From Capsicum annuum (Eukaryota > Streptophyta > Magnoliopsida > Solanales > Solanaceae), in assembly GCF_002878395.1 (NCBI RefSeq), contig NW_025855829.1, positions 127,490 to 191,489 of the forward strand: a stretch of DNA of 64,000 bases. The letters are read 5' to 3'. The notes below the pieces were generated by a model. It was not told the origin of the DNA. It searched no databases and saw only the letters and a list, made by a program, of their open reading frames with translations. A program made the position numbers and the translations under genes. Below, piece by piece: positions 10,372-21,815 of the stretch; position 1 is the first letter of the stretch; each line of letters starts with the position of its first letter.

Positions 10372-11623
10372 GGAAAATGTACCTAAAAGTGCAAAAACAG
10401 CAAGCAAACAACCTACAAAACGAGCAAACAAGTTAGTTCAAAAACCTCACTTCACTAACACTCAACCTCACCTCACACTTGGCTTCACAAGCGTTGGAGA
10501 ATCGGCAATACTTGGCAAGTCACTTGACAGGTGAGAAGCTTTGAATCAGAATTAATCTTTGTTTGAAACAACTCCAAATAAGTGATGCACGAACTTGAAC
10601 CAACAAAATACTATGACTTGAAAACAAGAAAAGCACACAAAAAACCGAAGACACAAAATAAACGAACTCTAAACTAATTACCAACCTAGTAGGTACTTAC
10701 TACTTTGCTAATTAGTGATAGAATTAACTTAAAAGAAACTAGAATCAAAAATTAGAAACTAGGAAATCTAACTTTAGAGTCGAATTTTGGTTGAGCACAA
10801 GTGATGATGTGGCACTACGTGGTTGGTTGTCACTTTTCGAAATTCCAAAATATTTTTCCAACTTCTTTCAGCCAACTCCTCTTAGGAAGGAAGAGAATTC
10901 AGTTTTGGAGGGAAAAATTTCAAGTTTGAAGCTTTTTCAAGCTTCAAAATGGATGAGAAATGAATTGGTCCCCCCTTTGTACTTGCAATTGTACTTTGTT
11001 GTCCCTTTGTCCCCTCTTCCTTTTGGAAGAATGGAATATTCTTTGAATATGATTTTGGACAAACAACTTTTTCACTCTTTCTTTATTTTTTTGGATCAAA
11101 CAAGAACTTTGAATATCCTTCTTCACTAAGTTATGAAGATCATTGATGAACAAGATGAATATTCAAGTGTTGACCAAGTTTGACCACCTAGCAAATGAAC
11201 TCCAAATCTGAATTTTTGTTAAGATCTAGATTCCTTAGCCCAAAACAAATTCAACCAACAAAAAATCAGCCACAAATCAAGTCACCAACACCAACCAAAA
11301 ACGTCATCCTCTCCCAAAAAGCTTCAAACAAGCCACAGCAATGGTGGATCTAGCTCAAAACCAACCAAACTTCACTTTAAAAGTAGATCTAGACTCCCTA
11401 GGTGTTAGAGAACAAGAATCTAACACAAGAAACCTTCAAAACAAAGTAAAATCTTGTAGATCTAAGATTCTAAATTTGGATCTAACACAAGACAACACTA
11501 GACACCATTTTTTTTTGTTTTCTCTGATATTTGGCTCTTTTATGTTGATATTTTCTAAATAAGAATACTAAAACTAAGATTTAGTGATGTTGGAACAACC
11601 CTAACCAAGGATTTGATACCAAA
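10372..11623 (-). other. Leader of the nested TGATAC element with primer site
   Basis: No gene is seen here. At 11611-11623 the minus strand reads TTTGGTATCAAAT directly after the LTR end, a variant of the initiator-Met primer site (canonical TGGTATCAGAGC). The rest is AT-rich leader; open frames at 10791-11129 and 11341-11562 lie on the opposite strand and are considered chance. Confidence 0.6.
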
Positions 11624-12298
11624 TGATAGCCTAAAGAAAGTCTATACACAAAATTGACACTAAGATAACAAAAATCACCAAGCTCACAAAGAGAAAACAA
11701 CACACTAGAAAGGGGATGAAGAAAAAAATTGCATAAAAAGTAAAGATAGGTAGAAAGACACTTCCACTATATGATTAGCACTAGAAGATGTATCGGATCT
11801 TCAAACACACCTCACAAATGAAATTTCAAACGTTCCTCTTAGGTGACCCAAAGGACTCACACTTCCTCAAGCATACCTTTCTTGCCAAATCATCCAAGAC
11901 AAGTGAAAACCCTAACTTTCAATGTTCATGGACCAAGTTTCGGTTCTAAGAGATACAACTACAAGACTAAAGCTGCAAAATATGAGTAATACTCAATTTC
12001 AATTCATCAAAGTCTAATGAAAAGAGAAGCAAAATGTTCTATTTATACTATTACATGCCAAATAACAAAACTACCCTTAATGAGCTAAGGGAATTGGGCG
12101 CCTCTAGTGTTTCTTTGGAGTGAAAAATGTCTTCATTAACCTTCACTTGAGGAACCTATTGAGTGCATAAGTTCCCCTCCTTCCTTCTCTTGACCAAGGC
12201 TTCAAAATACTTCGAAAAGTCTTTAATTGCTTGCTAATTCTGAAGCCTTGACCCTTAGATAATTCCTTGTACTTTTGATACTCCTTATGCTTGTATCA
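11624..12298 (-). repeat. 5' LTR of the nested TGATAC element
   Basis: On the minus strand it runs from TGATACAAGC at 12298 to GGCTATCA at 11624, followed by the primer site. It is about 675 bp, against 686 bp for its partner, with scattered substitutions and small indels. The divergence means the insertion is not recent. Terminal hexamers TGATAC and (G/A)TATCA are near-perfect inverted repeats, the signature of this family. Confidence 0.88.
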
Positions 12299-12333
12299 CC
12301 ACTAAACCTATTTTTTTCTCTCATTTTAGTAAA

Positions 12334-13690
12334 GATGCCGGTAACAAGAAAAAGTAAAAATATAGGTAAGCGAGTACACGTGGCTGCCGTAGAAGGGACC
12401 AATAATTCACCACCTAGACAAGCTAATCAAAGTAAGGCTCAAGCTAAGTTTGTATCACAAACTTCTTCTACTCCTCCATTTCTAGAAGAACTAAGGAGGG
12501 GAAGAACCACATCCTCAGAAAAGAACCGCATCCTCAAAACCACCTATTAATGCTACTGATCAATATCTAAGGAGTGCGGTGCAATTGTTGGCTCGTATAG
12601 TTGCTGGACAAGTTCAAGGATAAACTATTCCAACCATATGTTCTAGTGGTGCAGATAGGGCAGTTAGCCTGCGGACACAGGATTTTCTTAAATTGGATCC
12701 TCCCACATTCACCGGATCAGATATTAATGAAGACCCACAGGACTTTATTGATCAAATCCAAAGGACGTTAGATGTCATGCATATATCGGGTAAAGAGACA
12801 GTTGAGCTAGCAGCATATAGATTCAAAGGGGAGTCTATATTTTGGTATTAAGACTTGAAATGATCTAGGGGTATTAATGCACCTTCAGCTACTTGGAAGG
12901 AGTTCAAAGAGGTATTTCTTGGTCATTATCTTCCATTTGAGATTCGAGAGGCCCGTGCAGATCACTTCCTAAATCTTAGCCAAGAGAATATGAGCGTGAG
13001 GGAGTACAACCTTTGGTTTAACCTTTTTCCTAGGTATGCTCCTAATATAGTGGCTACTATGGATGATAGAGTTCATCAATATATGAATAGATTGGACCCA
13101 TATCTAGTTAGAGATTGTACTATTACTGCTTTGAACAAATACATGGACATAGAAATAATACAAACCTTTGCATAAAAAATGGAGGATCAGAGGTAAAGAA
13201 GAAGAACATAAGAATTGGAAAGAGGGTATTCTAATAGGGACAGATCTATAGGGTAGTTCATGGGATCCCAAGGTGAGTTTTGGCCTCGGTTTTCTAATAG
13301 ATCGCCAAGCCATTATTTTTTTAGCCTAAAACTAGTGCTCCACCACAGTTTCAAGGGTCCAAAGGCAACCGGTTTGGATAAAGAAGTGAGAGTCAGAGTT
13401 TACGAACAGTGGGGTATCAAGAACAAGGGAGTCTGATCCAATTAAGGCCTCCTTGATAGCCATGTAAACAATATGGAAAGCTTCATTAGGTGTATGTCAG
13501 TTTGGGACAAATGCCTACTTTTGTATGGTACGTCGAGGCATGTGATGAGAGAATGCCCATAAAGAGGCATAGGTGGTATGGCATAACCTATTGGATTAGT
13601 CGTTGCATCATCATCATCGGTGCCTCATTCAGGTAGAGGTGTACAACTTATGGGTCATGGTAGAGGTACTAAAGGAATAACTAGCTCTAG
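12334..13690 (+). pseudogene. Tekay-like gag (capsid and degraded zinc knuckle)
   Basis: The start is chosen at 12334, giving MPVTRKSKNIGKRV, because it follows the gypsy leader directly. The N-terminal part is open to 12550 and then shifts frame. The capsid core is recognisable from about 12680 (DFLKLDPPTFTGSD) through 12990-13175 (MSVREYNLWFNLFPRYAPN, MNRLDPYLVRDC). The zinc-knuckle region near 13495-13560 keeps SRHVMRECP-like sequence but has lost cysteines. In-frame stops include TAA near 12850. The family role is the structural protein of virus-like particles. This copy cannot make a full-length Gag. Confidence 0.85.
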
Positions 13691-13718
13691 TGGAGTTTAG
13701 AATAGTACATATGCGTTA

Positions 13719-14165
13719 GTGGATCGACAAAATTTAGAGGCTTCTACAGATGTGGTTACAAGTACATTGTCTATATTTTCACATGATGTATATGCATTAA
13801 TTGATCCAAGTTCTACATTATCATATGTCACTCCATTGGTTGCTGGGAAGTTCAAAAGAACACCAGAATTGCTAGTTAAGCCATTTAAAGTATCTACGCC
13901 AGTTGGTGAATCTATTATAGCTAGAAGAGTGTGTTGAAATTGTATAATAACTCTTTGTAGTTGTGATACAATGGCTGACCTAGTTGTGTTAGAAATGGTA
14001 GATTTTGGTGCTATAATGGGTATGGATTAGATGGCTTCTTGTTATGTCGCAGTAGATTGCCGAACTAAGAAGGTGTATTCCATTTTCCAAGGGAGGCAGT
14101 CCCTGAATGGAGTGGTAATATTGGTGCACCAAGAGGTGAATTTATTTCTTATTTTAAGACTAAAA
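13719..14165 (+). pseudogene. Gypsy aspartic protease remnant
   Basis: The open segment 13719-13937 contains YALIDPSSTLSYVTP, the active-site region where relatives have DPGS (here Gly is Ser), followed by VSTPVGESI. A second piece near 13985-14045 reads EMVDFGAIMGMD, corresponding to the conserved DFDVILGMDWL flap/hydrophobic region, then a stop at the Trp codon. It would cut the Gag-Pol polyprotein. The frame is broken near 13937 and later. Position between gag and RT is as expected. Confidence 0.8.
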
Positions 14166-14167
14166 GA

Positions 14168-15002
14168 ATGATTTCCAAGGGTTACATATATCATTTAGTT
14201 AGAGTGAAAGATACAAATGTGGAGCCACCAACTCTTCAAACTATTTCGGTGGTAAATAAATTTTTTGATGTATTTCCTGAAGATCTTCTAGGTTTGCCAC
14301 CAGAACAAGAAGTGGAGTTTGGTATTGATATAATTCCAGGTACTCAACCAATCTCAATTCCTCCATATAAAATGGCCACGGCAGAATTACGGGAGTTAAA
14401 AGAGCAATTAAAAGACTTGCTAGAAAAAAGATTCATAAGGCCTACTATGTCCCCTGGGGGCGCACCAATGTTATTTGTGCATAAGAAAGATGGATCATTG
14501 AGAATGTGTATTGACTACTGACAACTTAATAAAGTGACTATTAAGAACAAATATCCCCTTTTGAGAATTGATGACTTATTCGATCAGTTGCAAGGCACCA
14601 AGTGCTTTTCAAAGATTGATTTGAGGTCAAGTTACCACCAAGTGAGGGTTAAAGAGAATGTTATACCTAAGATAGCTTTTCGAACATGGTATGGTCATTA
14701 CAAGTTTCTAGTCATGTCCTTTGGTCTAACTAATGTGCCTACAACTTTTATGGATTTGATGAATAGGGTGTTCAAGCCATTCTTAGATGTGTTCATGATA
14801 GTTTTTATAGATGATATTCTGGTTTATTCAAGATCAAAGGAGGACCATGCCAGTCATTTACGATAAGTGTTACAGATTCTTCGTGATTGTAAGCTATATG
14901 TGGAGTTCTCTAAATGTGAGTTTTGGTTAAAATCTGTGGCATTTTTTAGGTCATATTGTATCTGATGAAGGGATAACGGTTGATACTCAAAATATAGAAG
15001 TC
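14168..15002 (+). pseudogene. Gypsy reverse transcriptase, two stops and a frameshift
   Basis: The linker and fingers read from 14168 (YIYHLVRVKD, FPEDLLGLPP, SLRMCIDY). A TGA at 14519-14521 replaces the Arg of the conserved DYRQLN, consistent with CGA to TGA. The palm resumes at 14534 with [12 protein letters not shown] and the catalytic [10 protein letters not shown] near 14803-14829. TAA at 14864-14866 follows, and this stop is shared with the second unit at 20856-20858. The thumb has a one-base insertion in the T run near 14942-14947; the second unit lacks it. All polymerase motifs are recognisable, so decay is moderate. Confidence 0.92.
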
Positions 15003-15560
15003 ATGAAGAACAGGTCAAGACCTATAATGCCTACAAAAGTTCATAGTTTCCTGGGGTTGGCAGGTGATTGTAGAAGGTTCGTTGAAGGGTTTTCTTCAAT
15101 CTCTACACCTTTAGCAAAGCTAACACACAAAGCTTCCATATTTCAATGGAATGATGCATGTGAAAGGAGTTTCCAAGACCTAAAGAATAAGTTGACTTTT
15201 ACACCCGTATTGATGTTTCCAGAAGGCACAAAGGGGTATCCAGTGTACTGTGATGTTTCAAGAACTGGCTTAGGATATGTATTGATACAGCATAATAAAG
15301 TCATAGCATATGCCTCAAGACAATTATGTCCACATGAGAAGAATTATCTGAGGCATGATCTGGAACTAGCAGCAGTTATATTTGCCTTAAAGATATGGCG
15401 TCACTACTTGTATGGGATTTATATTAACATATATATCGACCATAAGAGTTGGCAATATATATTTAATCATAAGGATCTAAATTTGAGGCAGTGAAGATGG
15501 CTTGAATTATTAAAAGACTATGACGTTGATATCTTGTATCATCTGGGGAAAGTAAATGTG
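15003..15560 (+). pseudogene. Gypsy RNase H domain
   Basis: The connection region reads RSFLGLAG-like sequence ([16 protein letters not shown]), then RNase H from about 15230 with catalytic positions in [22 protein letters not shown] and IYIDHKS. It is open to a TGA at 15492-15494 that replaces the CGA kept in the second unit at the same place (RQRRWLELL). One base is missing at 15559-15563, where relatives read NVVADALSR; both units share that loss and so hit TAG there. It would degrade the RNA strand during reverse transcription. Confidence 0.9.
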
Positions 15561-15586
15561 TAGCAGATTAATTATGTTGGAAAACC

Positions 15587-15826
15587 ATGGCAGCATCTAT
15601 AGAAAGACAAGGGATGACTAAAGATCTGTCCCAACTAGCCAATTTGGGAGTTCGCCTTCTTGAAACTCCAGATGAAGGGCTTATTATTTATAATACGGTA
15701 GAATCTTTATTAGTAGCTGAAGTAAAAGAGAAGCAATATGTAGATCACATACTATTACAACTTAAGGAGAATGTACAATATGGTATGACAAAGTCATTTG
15801 AGCTAATGCAAGAAGGAGTACTTCGA
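15587..15826 (+). pseudogene. RNase H-integrase linker segment, cut by a solo LTR
   Basis: The frame encodes LSQLANLGVRLLETPDEG and ends LMQEGVLR exactly where the solo LTR begins. In intact relatives this runs on to the integrase zinc finger with RLCVP. The frame matches the integrase fragments beyond the insertion, so the solo LTR is what separates them. Equivalent sequence in unit 2 is 21576-21815. Confidence 0.85.
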
Positions 15827-16582
15827 TGATACGAGAAAGACAACGAAAGCACGAAAGCATACTCCAAATCAGTCCACTAATCTTAAGGATCCAGGGAGCT
15901 TTTTGGAGACCACTCTCGGAATCACTACAACAACAACAATATGAGATAACAATGGTGTATTTGATACCAAAACAGCCACCATAAACTAACAAAGAGAGTA
16001 TCAAGATTACAAGATGAAGAACATGATGAACAATAACATAATGGAAATAACAACACACGGTTTTTGACTAGAACAGCAACAAAGAGTACAAGAAATGTAA
16101 AGATAGATAGACAAAGTAAAGGTATAATCTTAAGAACCCAAGATCCTATTCCACTCTTGGACCCTTAACTCTACACACTACAAATACCTATCTCTTCGGT
16201 GAGCACAAGAGAGACCTCAACCTCCTCTAGAACCCAATGTTCCAAGCATGATCCAACATGAATAATTCCACACTCAAGTTGGAAATCCTAGTTACAATGT
16301 TTCGGTCATAGGCCTTTCTCACAAAAGAGAAATAATCTTCTTACAAATTTCAATATCAATAAACATCTAAGACTAAAAACCCTAAGAGTTTCTATATATA
16401 ATGTATTACAAAACAGAATACAAAATGACCACAATACCCCTCAAGGGTGAGGTGCCCATCAAGTATAACTTAGGGACTATTTTAGTACATTTAGGCCGTC
16501 TTTCACACTTTACTTAAGCACTTCCTTGGACAAATTCAATACGTACTCATTCTCTTCCATCCTGGTGGTCGTACTCATATCA
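15827..16582 (-). mobile_element. Solo LTR of the TGATAC family in pol, unit 1
   Basis: It begins TGATACGAG and ends CATATCA on the plus strand. On the minus strand it matches the LTR at 26595 (start TGATATGAGTACG). Flanks TTCGA (15822-15826) and TTCGG (16583-16587) are a 5-bp duplication with one mismatch. No internal region remains, so it arose by LTR-LTR recombination. The same insertion occupies the same pol site in unit 2. Confidence 0.9.
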
Positions 16583-16587
16583 TTCGG

Positions 16588-17660
16588 TGCCAAAATAGGT
16601 TATGTGTGCCTAATATTGATGGACTAAAAAAGAGGATTATGACAGAGGCACATCATTCAAGGTATTCCATCACTCGGGGTAGAATAAAATGTATCATGAT
16701 TTGAAAAGAATATATTGGTAGAGTGGCATGAAAAAGAATATTTTAGAATTTGTAGCCGAATATCCAAATTGTCAAAGAGTTAAAGTAGAGCATCAAAAGC
16801 CATGGGTTATATGCAATGTATAAATCTTCAAATTTGGAAGTTGGACATGATCAACATGGATTTTATCACAAGTTTGCCTAATATATATCAAAGTTTCGAT
16901 TCTATATGGGTGATAGTTGATAGGCTTACCAAATCAGCACACTTCTTACCGATTAGGACGACTAATACAGTTGAAGAGTATGCCAAATTGTCTATTAAAG
17001 AGATAGTTCGACTACACAGAGTACCAATCTCTTTCTATTAGATCGAGGAGCTCAATTTACTATAAAATTTTAGAAGTCTTTTCAGAGAAATGTGGGGACA
17101 CAAGTGAATCTATTTAAAACTTTTCATCCTCAAACAGATGGACAAGCAAAACGTACCATTCAAACACTTAAAGATATGCTACAAGCTTGTGTATTGGACT
17201 TTAAAGGAAGTTGGGATGATAATTTACCTCTCATCGAGTTTTCCTACAATAATAGTTAACATTCAAGTATCAAAATGGCACCATATGAAGCTTTGTGTGG
17301 AACAAAGTGTAGATCACCAATTGGATAGTTTGAAATGGGTAAAACTGCCTTATTCAGGCCAGATCTCATTTCTCAAGCTATGGAAAAGGTTAAAGTGATC
17401 CAACAGCGGCTAGAGATAGCCCAAATTTGACACAAGTCATAAGCGGATATTAGAAGAAGGGGGCTAGAGTTTTCTATAGGTGATTAGGTATTCTTAAAGG
17501 TATCACCAATGAAGGGAGTTATGAGATTTGATAAGAAAGGAAAACTAAGTCCACATTATATAGGCCCATACAAGATTACTCGAAAGTTTGGCCAAGTTCC
17601 TTATGAATTAGAGCTACCCCAAGAGCTCTCAACTGTTCATCCAGTATTTCACGTCTCAAT
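16588..17660 (+). pseudogene. Gypsy integrase, multiply frameshifted
   Basis: It starts with RLCVPNIDGLKKRIMTEAHH (zinc-finger His pair), then the core 16802-17041 with MINMDFITSLPN (first catalytic Asp), VDRLTKSAHFLPI and SIKEIVRLHRVP. DRGAQFT (second Asp region) follows near 17040 after a stop. The segment near 17138 holds the DGQAKRTIQ equivalent, where relatives have the catalytic Glu (DGQSERTIQ). The C-terminal region has LSPHYIGPYKI and VHPVFHVSML near 17540-17664. Stops and shifts are frequent. It would insert element cDNA into chromatin. Confidence 0.88.
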
Positions 17661-17664
17661 GCTC

Positions 17665-17931
17665 TGAAAGTACATGGGTGATCCATCTCATGTTACTCCT
17701 ACTGAAGATATACAAGTTATGGAAGATCTCACCTTTGAAGAAATACCTATTACTATCCTAGATAGACAAGTTAAAAAGTTAAGGAATAAAGAAATAGTTA
17801 TGGTAAAATTTCTTTGGAGAAACCAACAAGTAGAAGAGATAACATGGGAAACTGAAGAAGCGATGAAATCTGAGTACCCCCATTTGTTCAAATATGAAGA
17901 AAAAGTCCAAGACGCTGAATTGGAGCAATAA
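17665..17931 (+). pseudogene. C-terminal chromodomain of the Tekay-like integrase
   Basis: The frame 17674-17931 (MGDPSHVTPTEDI) is the tail of integrase, not a separate gene. It is cut from integrase by TGA at 17665-17667 in place of the Arg of SMLRKY, a stop shared with unit 2 at 23602. It contains ILDRQVKKLRNKEI, VKFLWRNQQVEEITWE and a KSEYPHLF end, matching the chromodomain of Del/Tekay chromoviruses. By family knowledge this domain directs integration toward heterochromatin. Confidence 0.9.
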
Positions 17932-18038
17932 CAAGTAAGTATAATATATTAGTACTATAAGATAATAGGGATGTTTAACTTAGGCTTGAACTTATTTTGG
18001 TTGGATGGTTATGCTAACATTCGAGGACGAATGTTTCT

Positions 18039-18051
18039 AAGGAGGGGAGGA
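18039..18051 (+). other. Polypurine tract
   Basis: AAGGAGGGGAGGA lies immediately before the 3' LTR, following the conserved ATTCGAGGACGAATG stretch at about 18019-18033. It is the plus-strand primer for reverse transcription. An identical arrangement precedes the LTR at 23990. Confidence 0.9.
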
Positions 18052-20703
18052 TGTGACACCCCTTACATTGTATGTACTTTCCCTATTTATAGGTAACTTG
18101 GTACAGTCTTATCGTATAGGTAATGAATGAGATTTGTTATGCAAGTATTAATGGTGTAGATGAAATTATAGATGCTACTCGTACGTTTTTATGTGACACT
18201 ATAAAGTTAACATCGATACAACTATTTAAACTTGGGATTGTAAGTTGGTATTTGGATCCAAAGTTTAAAGTGAACAAGTGTGTACAAGTTGAAAGTTAGA
18301 TTAAAGAAATTAGGAGCTGGAAATGGAATGAAATATTGAGGTTCTTGCTTGACTTAATTGAGCTAGTAGGTGAGTCAACTACTTAAGATTTTTGGACCAA
18401 ATTAATGGACCCATGGCTATGGACCAGATTTGGGACTAAACTAATGTACTCATTTGGGCCAAATTGAATAAAAGAGGAAGAAAATGGAGAAATGGCCCAA
18501 CACTTAATTCTACCAAAGGCCCAGGTTAATTGAGCCCAAAATAAGAATTTAAGCAAGTAGGTGTATCACCTACTTTGAAATTTTGAGCAGCTTAAACCCT
18601 TAAGTAGGTGCATCACCTACTTGACTAATTTGTGGCTGGAAATGAGGTCAATAATAAGGGCTCAATATAAGATCAATATAGCTGGCCATTTTGCTCATTT
18701 TAACCACAATATTCCCTTTTAAATTTCAGCTTTTTCTCTTTCTTGACAAGGATAACAAAATCAGCCCTAAAATTTCTTCAAGGGTTCTTGAAGAAACCAT
18801 CATCTCTGCAAGCTAAGGTAAGTGAAAACACTCAAGTTTTAGCATAATTATATCACAGAAGATTAGGAAAACATGCTATAGGTGTCTAATTATAAATACA
18901 TGGAAGAATATATAACTGCTACTTGCTCACTTTTTCTTGGTTAATAAGAGATCTCTTTTTTTCTGTGGTTTAAAGTATGAAGGAAAGTGAAAGTTGAAGT
19001 TCTTGAGGAGTCTTGAGGAGTTCAAATATAACTATAAGTTGCAGAATTAAGGTAAGGTGACTGCTCCATTTTTTTTCTCCTTATATATGAATTTGAGAGA
19101 GAATTATGAATGTGTTATTATTGAGAACTCAAGAGATGATGAGTTCAATAAGTGATTGCTGCAATAAAAAAGATTTGGGACTATTTTTTTATGTATATGT
19201 TATGGCTGCCAGGTTGATGTTATAGAAAGGTGTGATTATTTTTTAATGAAAAAATAGAATAAAGGTGTGGCGGTACAGCACCAAACTAATTATTGCATTT
19301 GTTTACTACCAAATCTGTTTTGCATATTGTTTGGAATCTGTAATGAAGCCAAGGTGGTTTCGGTGAACCTTATAAGGACATGTATGGTATGTGGGTGTAA
19401 TTGGAAGAGAAAAGGGTTAAATAACACCCTTAATTGATAGATTAAGAGCTTACTGCCCGATTACTGTTTTGGTGAAGTTAAATAGCCCAAACGTGTCAGT
19501 TGGTTGCTAATATTAGTTTACCATATCTTCTATTATAGATAAGTAATCGAAACGGCCGGAATTCAAGTTTGGTTAGTTTTGGAGTTATATAACCAGGTAT
19601 GTAAGGCATACTCTATTTTGCACTTTTTGGCATGAAATCTGACATTTGGTCCATCAAGTAAGCTTCCAAGGTTACCCTATAACTAGTGATACATAACGGC
19701 AGCATATTATATCGCATGCAGTCAATGACCTTGTTCCCACTCTCTAACATGTTAAAAAACCTCAATACATACTTATTATTAAACCTACAATCTATTTTCA
19801 CTAGAGAATTTCAGGAGTTCTCCGTTTACTCAAATAAGACCTATGTGTTATTTTCAGCTCTACACTTTATCTGTGTGCCAACAGCTCCCTACATCATTTT
19901 TATTGCATTAAATGCCCATTTATATGTCTCTTATTGGTATATTACTGTTTCAAGGTACCATAATGTTATGACACCAAAGTAACAATCTCAAAGATTAAAA
20001 AAACTAAGTAATGCAAATCTATAAAATGAGTGGCAGCTCAGGGGCATAAGCCTAGCATGGGCCGATCTCGATACCTTTATATGTGGGTGGAATCTAAGGG
20101 GAATAAGCCTAGTATGGGCTTATCCCAATGTTTATTTATGGGTGGCAGCTTAGGGGTGTAAGCCTAGCATGGGCTGATCCTAATTTGTCTATTTACCACT
20201 GATAAGCTAGTTATTTGTATTATATGACTTACAAAGATTATGAAGTAATAAAGGTAAAATGAGAAAGAAATATAATATACCTAATCCTATAAATATATAA
20301 TGGTGGTCTACTAGCACTATATATTCACTGGTATCTGATTTCTATTGAGCTCTTGTATCATGTGTTGTTACCTTCAGCCTTACATATTTAGTACATATTT
20401 TCGTACTCACGTCCCTCATGGGGAACCTGAATTTTGTTATCCAGGCACAAGTGCTTTAGCTAATACACCTCGCTAGTACAAGCCTAGGTTATTCAGTGAC
20501 TATTGGTGAGCTCCAGGTTGATTCGGGGCTTTCTGAGTTTATTTCATATGTTTTGGCATTGCGCAGTAGTCAAAAGTAGGGTGGGGGATTATCCCAACCC
20601 TAGATAAGTCCATGTATCTTTTTGAGGATTTATAGACTAATGTAAAGTTAAACATGGTAGTGTCTTGTATTTTAGATGTGGTGACCTAAACGGCCAAGTG
20701 TTG
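18052..20703 (+). repeat. 3' LTR of unit 1, lacking its end
   Basis: It starts TGTGACACCCC and parallels the 5' LTR, including the three palindromes (18365-18383, 18555-18575, 18602-18622) and the minisatellite. It stops at 20703, at the point where the LTR at 23990 carries a nested TGATAC element. About the last 190 bases of the LTR are missing. No gene seen; the open frame 19686-19982 is LTR sequence. Confidence 0.9.
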
Positions 20704-20839
20704 TGATACGGGTACGACCATGAAGGTGGATGAGTGCGAGAGTGAATTGACCCGAGACTTGGAGTGTACACGTGAAGTACAAAGGAAGGCCTAAATAGGC
20801 TCCAAAATTAGTCCATACAATGCACTCCAAGGGAGCCCA
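20704..20839 (+). repeat. Left 136 bases of a TGATAC-family LTR
   Basis: It begins TGATACGGGTACGACC and matches the start of the LTR at 26595 to GGGAGCCCA, then switches directly into gypsy RT. Its insertion site in the surrounding LTR is the same as that of the complete element in the next LTR. It is the stump left by a deletion. Confidence 0.85.
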
Positions 20840-21570
20840 TGACAGTCATTTACGATAAGTGTTACAGATTCTTCGTGATTGTAAGCTATATGTGGAGTTC
20901 TCTAAATGTGAGTTTTGGTTAAAATCTATGGCATTTTTAGGTCATAATGTATCTGATGAATGGATAATGATTGATACTCAAAAGATAGAAGTCGTGAAGA
21001 ACAGGTCAAGACCTATAACGCCTACAAAAGTTCGTAGTTTCTTGGGGTTGGCAGGTTATTGTAGGAGGTTCTTGAAGGGTTTTCTTCAATTTCTGCACCT
21101 TTAATAGAGCTAACACACAAAGCTTCCATGTTTCAATAGAATGATGCATGTGAAAGGAGTTTCCAAGATCTAAAGAATAAGTTGCTTCTACACCCGTATT
21201 GGTGCTTCCAAAAGGCACAAAGGGGTATACAGTGTATTGTGATGTTTCAAGAACTGGCTTAGGATGTGTATTGATGCAGCATGGTAAAGTCATAGCATAT
21301 GCCTCAAGACAATTGCGGCCACATGAGAAGAATTATCTGAAGCATGATCTTGAACTAGCAGCGGTTATATTTGCCTTAAAGATATAGCATCACTACTTGT
21401 ATGGGATTTATGTTGACATATATATCGACCACAAGAGTTTGTAATATATCTTTAATCATAAGGATCTAAATTTGAGGCAGCGAAGATGGCTTGAATTATT
21501 AAAAGACTACGACGTTGATATCTTGTATCATTTAGGGAAAGTAAATGTGTAGCAGATGAATTATGTTGGA
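20838..21570 (+). pseudogene. RT thumb and RNase H, unit 2
   Basis: 20859-21104 reads [20 protein letters not shown] and FLGHNVSDEW, then the connection SFLGLAGYCRRF. RNase H follows in a shifted frame at 21199-21387 with [19 protein letters not shown] and [14 protein letters not shown], ending at a stop where unit 1 has Trp. A TAA replaces a CAA codon near 21440 (unit 1 still reads Q). It is the same protein part as 14867-15560 and is non-functional. Confidence 0.88.
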
Positions 21571-21575
21571 AAACT

Positions 21576-21815
21576 ATGGCACCATCTATAGAAAGACAAA
21601 GGATGACTAAAGTTCTGTCCAATCTAGCCAATTTGGGAGTTCGCCTTCTTGAAACTCCAGATGAAGGGCTTATTATTTATAATGCGGTAGAATCTTCATT
21701 TGTAGATGAAATGAAAGAGAAGCAATATGCAGATCCCATACTATTACAACTTAAGGAGAATGTACAATGTGGTATGACAAAGTCATTTGAGATAATACAA
21801 GAGAGAGTACTTTGG
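21576..21815 (+). pseudogene. RNase H-integrase linker, unit 2
   Basis: It reads LSNLANLGVRLLETPDEG and ends QERVLW at the solo LTR, the counterpart of 15587-15826. Substitutions separate the two copies, but length and frame are preserved. Confidence 0.82.

Larger units (their letters stand above)
8146..12298 (-). mobile_element. Non-autonomous TGATAC-family LTR retrotransposon nested in the gypsy leader
   Basis: Two similar LTRs in the same orientation (8146-8831 and 11624-12298) flank an internal region with a primer site, a small gag-like coiled-coil frame and a 245-residue open frame. No RT or integrase is visible. Flanks are GCACT (8141-8145) and CCACT (12299-12303), a 5-bp target duplication with one mismatch. 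Removing it joins the gypsy leader to its gag. Length about 4.15 kb. It must have been moved by enzymes from another element (inference). Confidence 0.88.
5219..20703 (+). mobile_element. Tekay/Del-like Ty3-gypsy chromovirus, unit 1, with two nested insertions
   Basis: The order is 5' LTR, initiator-Met primer site, leader, gag, protease, RT, RNase H, integrase, chromodomain, polypurine tract, 3' LTR. That is the standard order of a chromovirus, and the chromodomain with RKLRNKEI-type sequence suggests the Tekay/Del clade. Two younger elements sit inside it: 8146-12298 in the leader and 15827-16582 between RNase H and integrase. The 3' LTR lacks its last few hundred bases. Every coding part carries stops or frameshifts, so the copy is dead. 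Confidence 0.9.

Noticed and set aside
19686..19982. 98-codon frame in an LTR, with a similar stretch in the other LTR copies
   Set aside because: The same LTR region in the other copies is interrupted, and it lies in non-coding LTR. Similarity reflects LTR homology.
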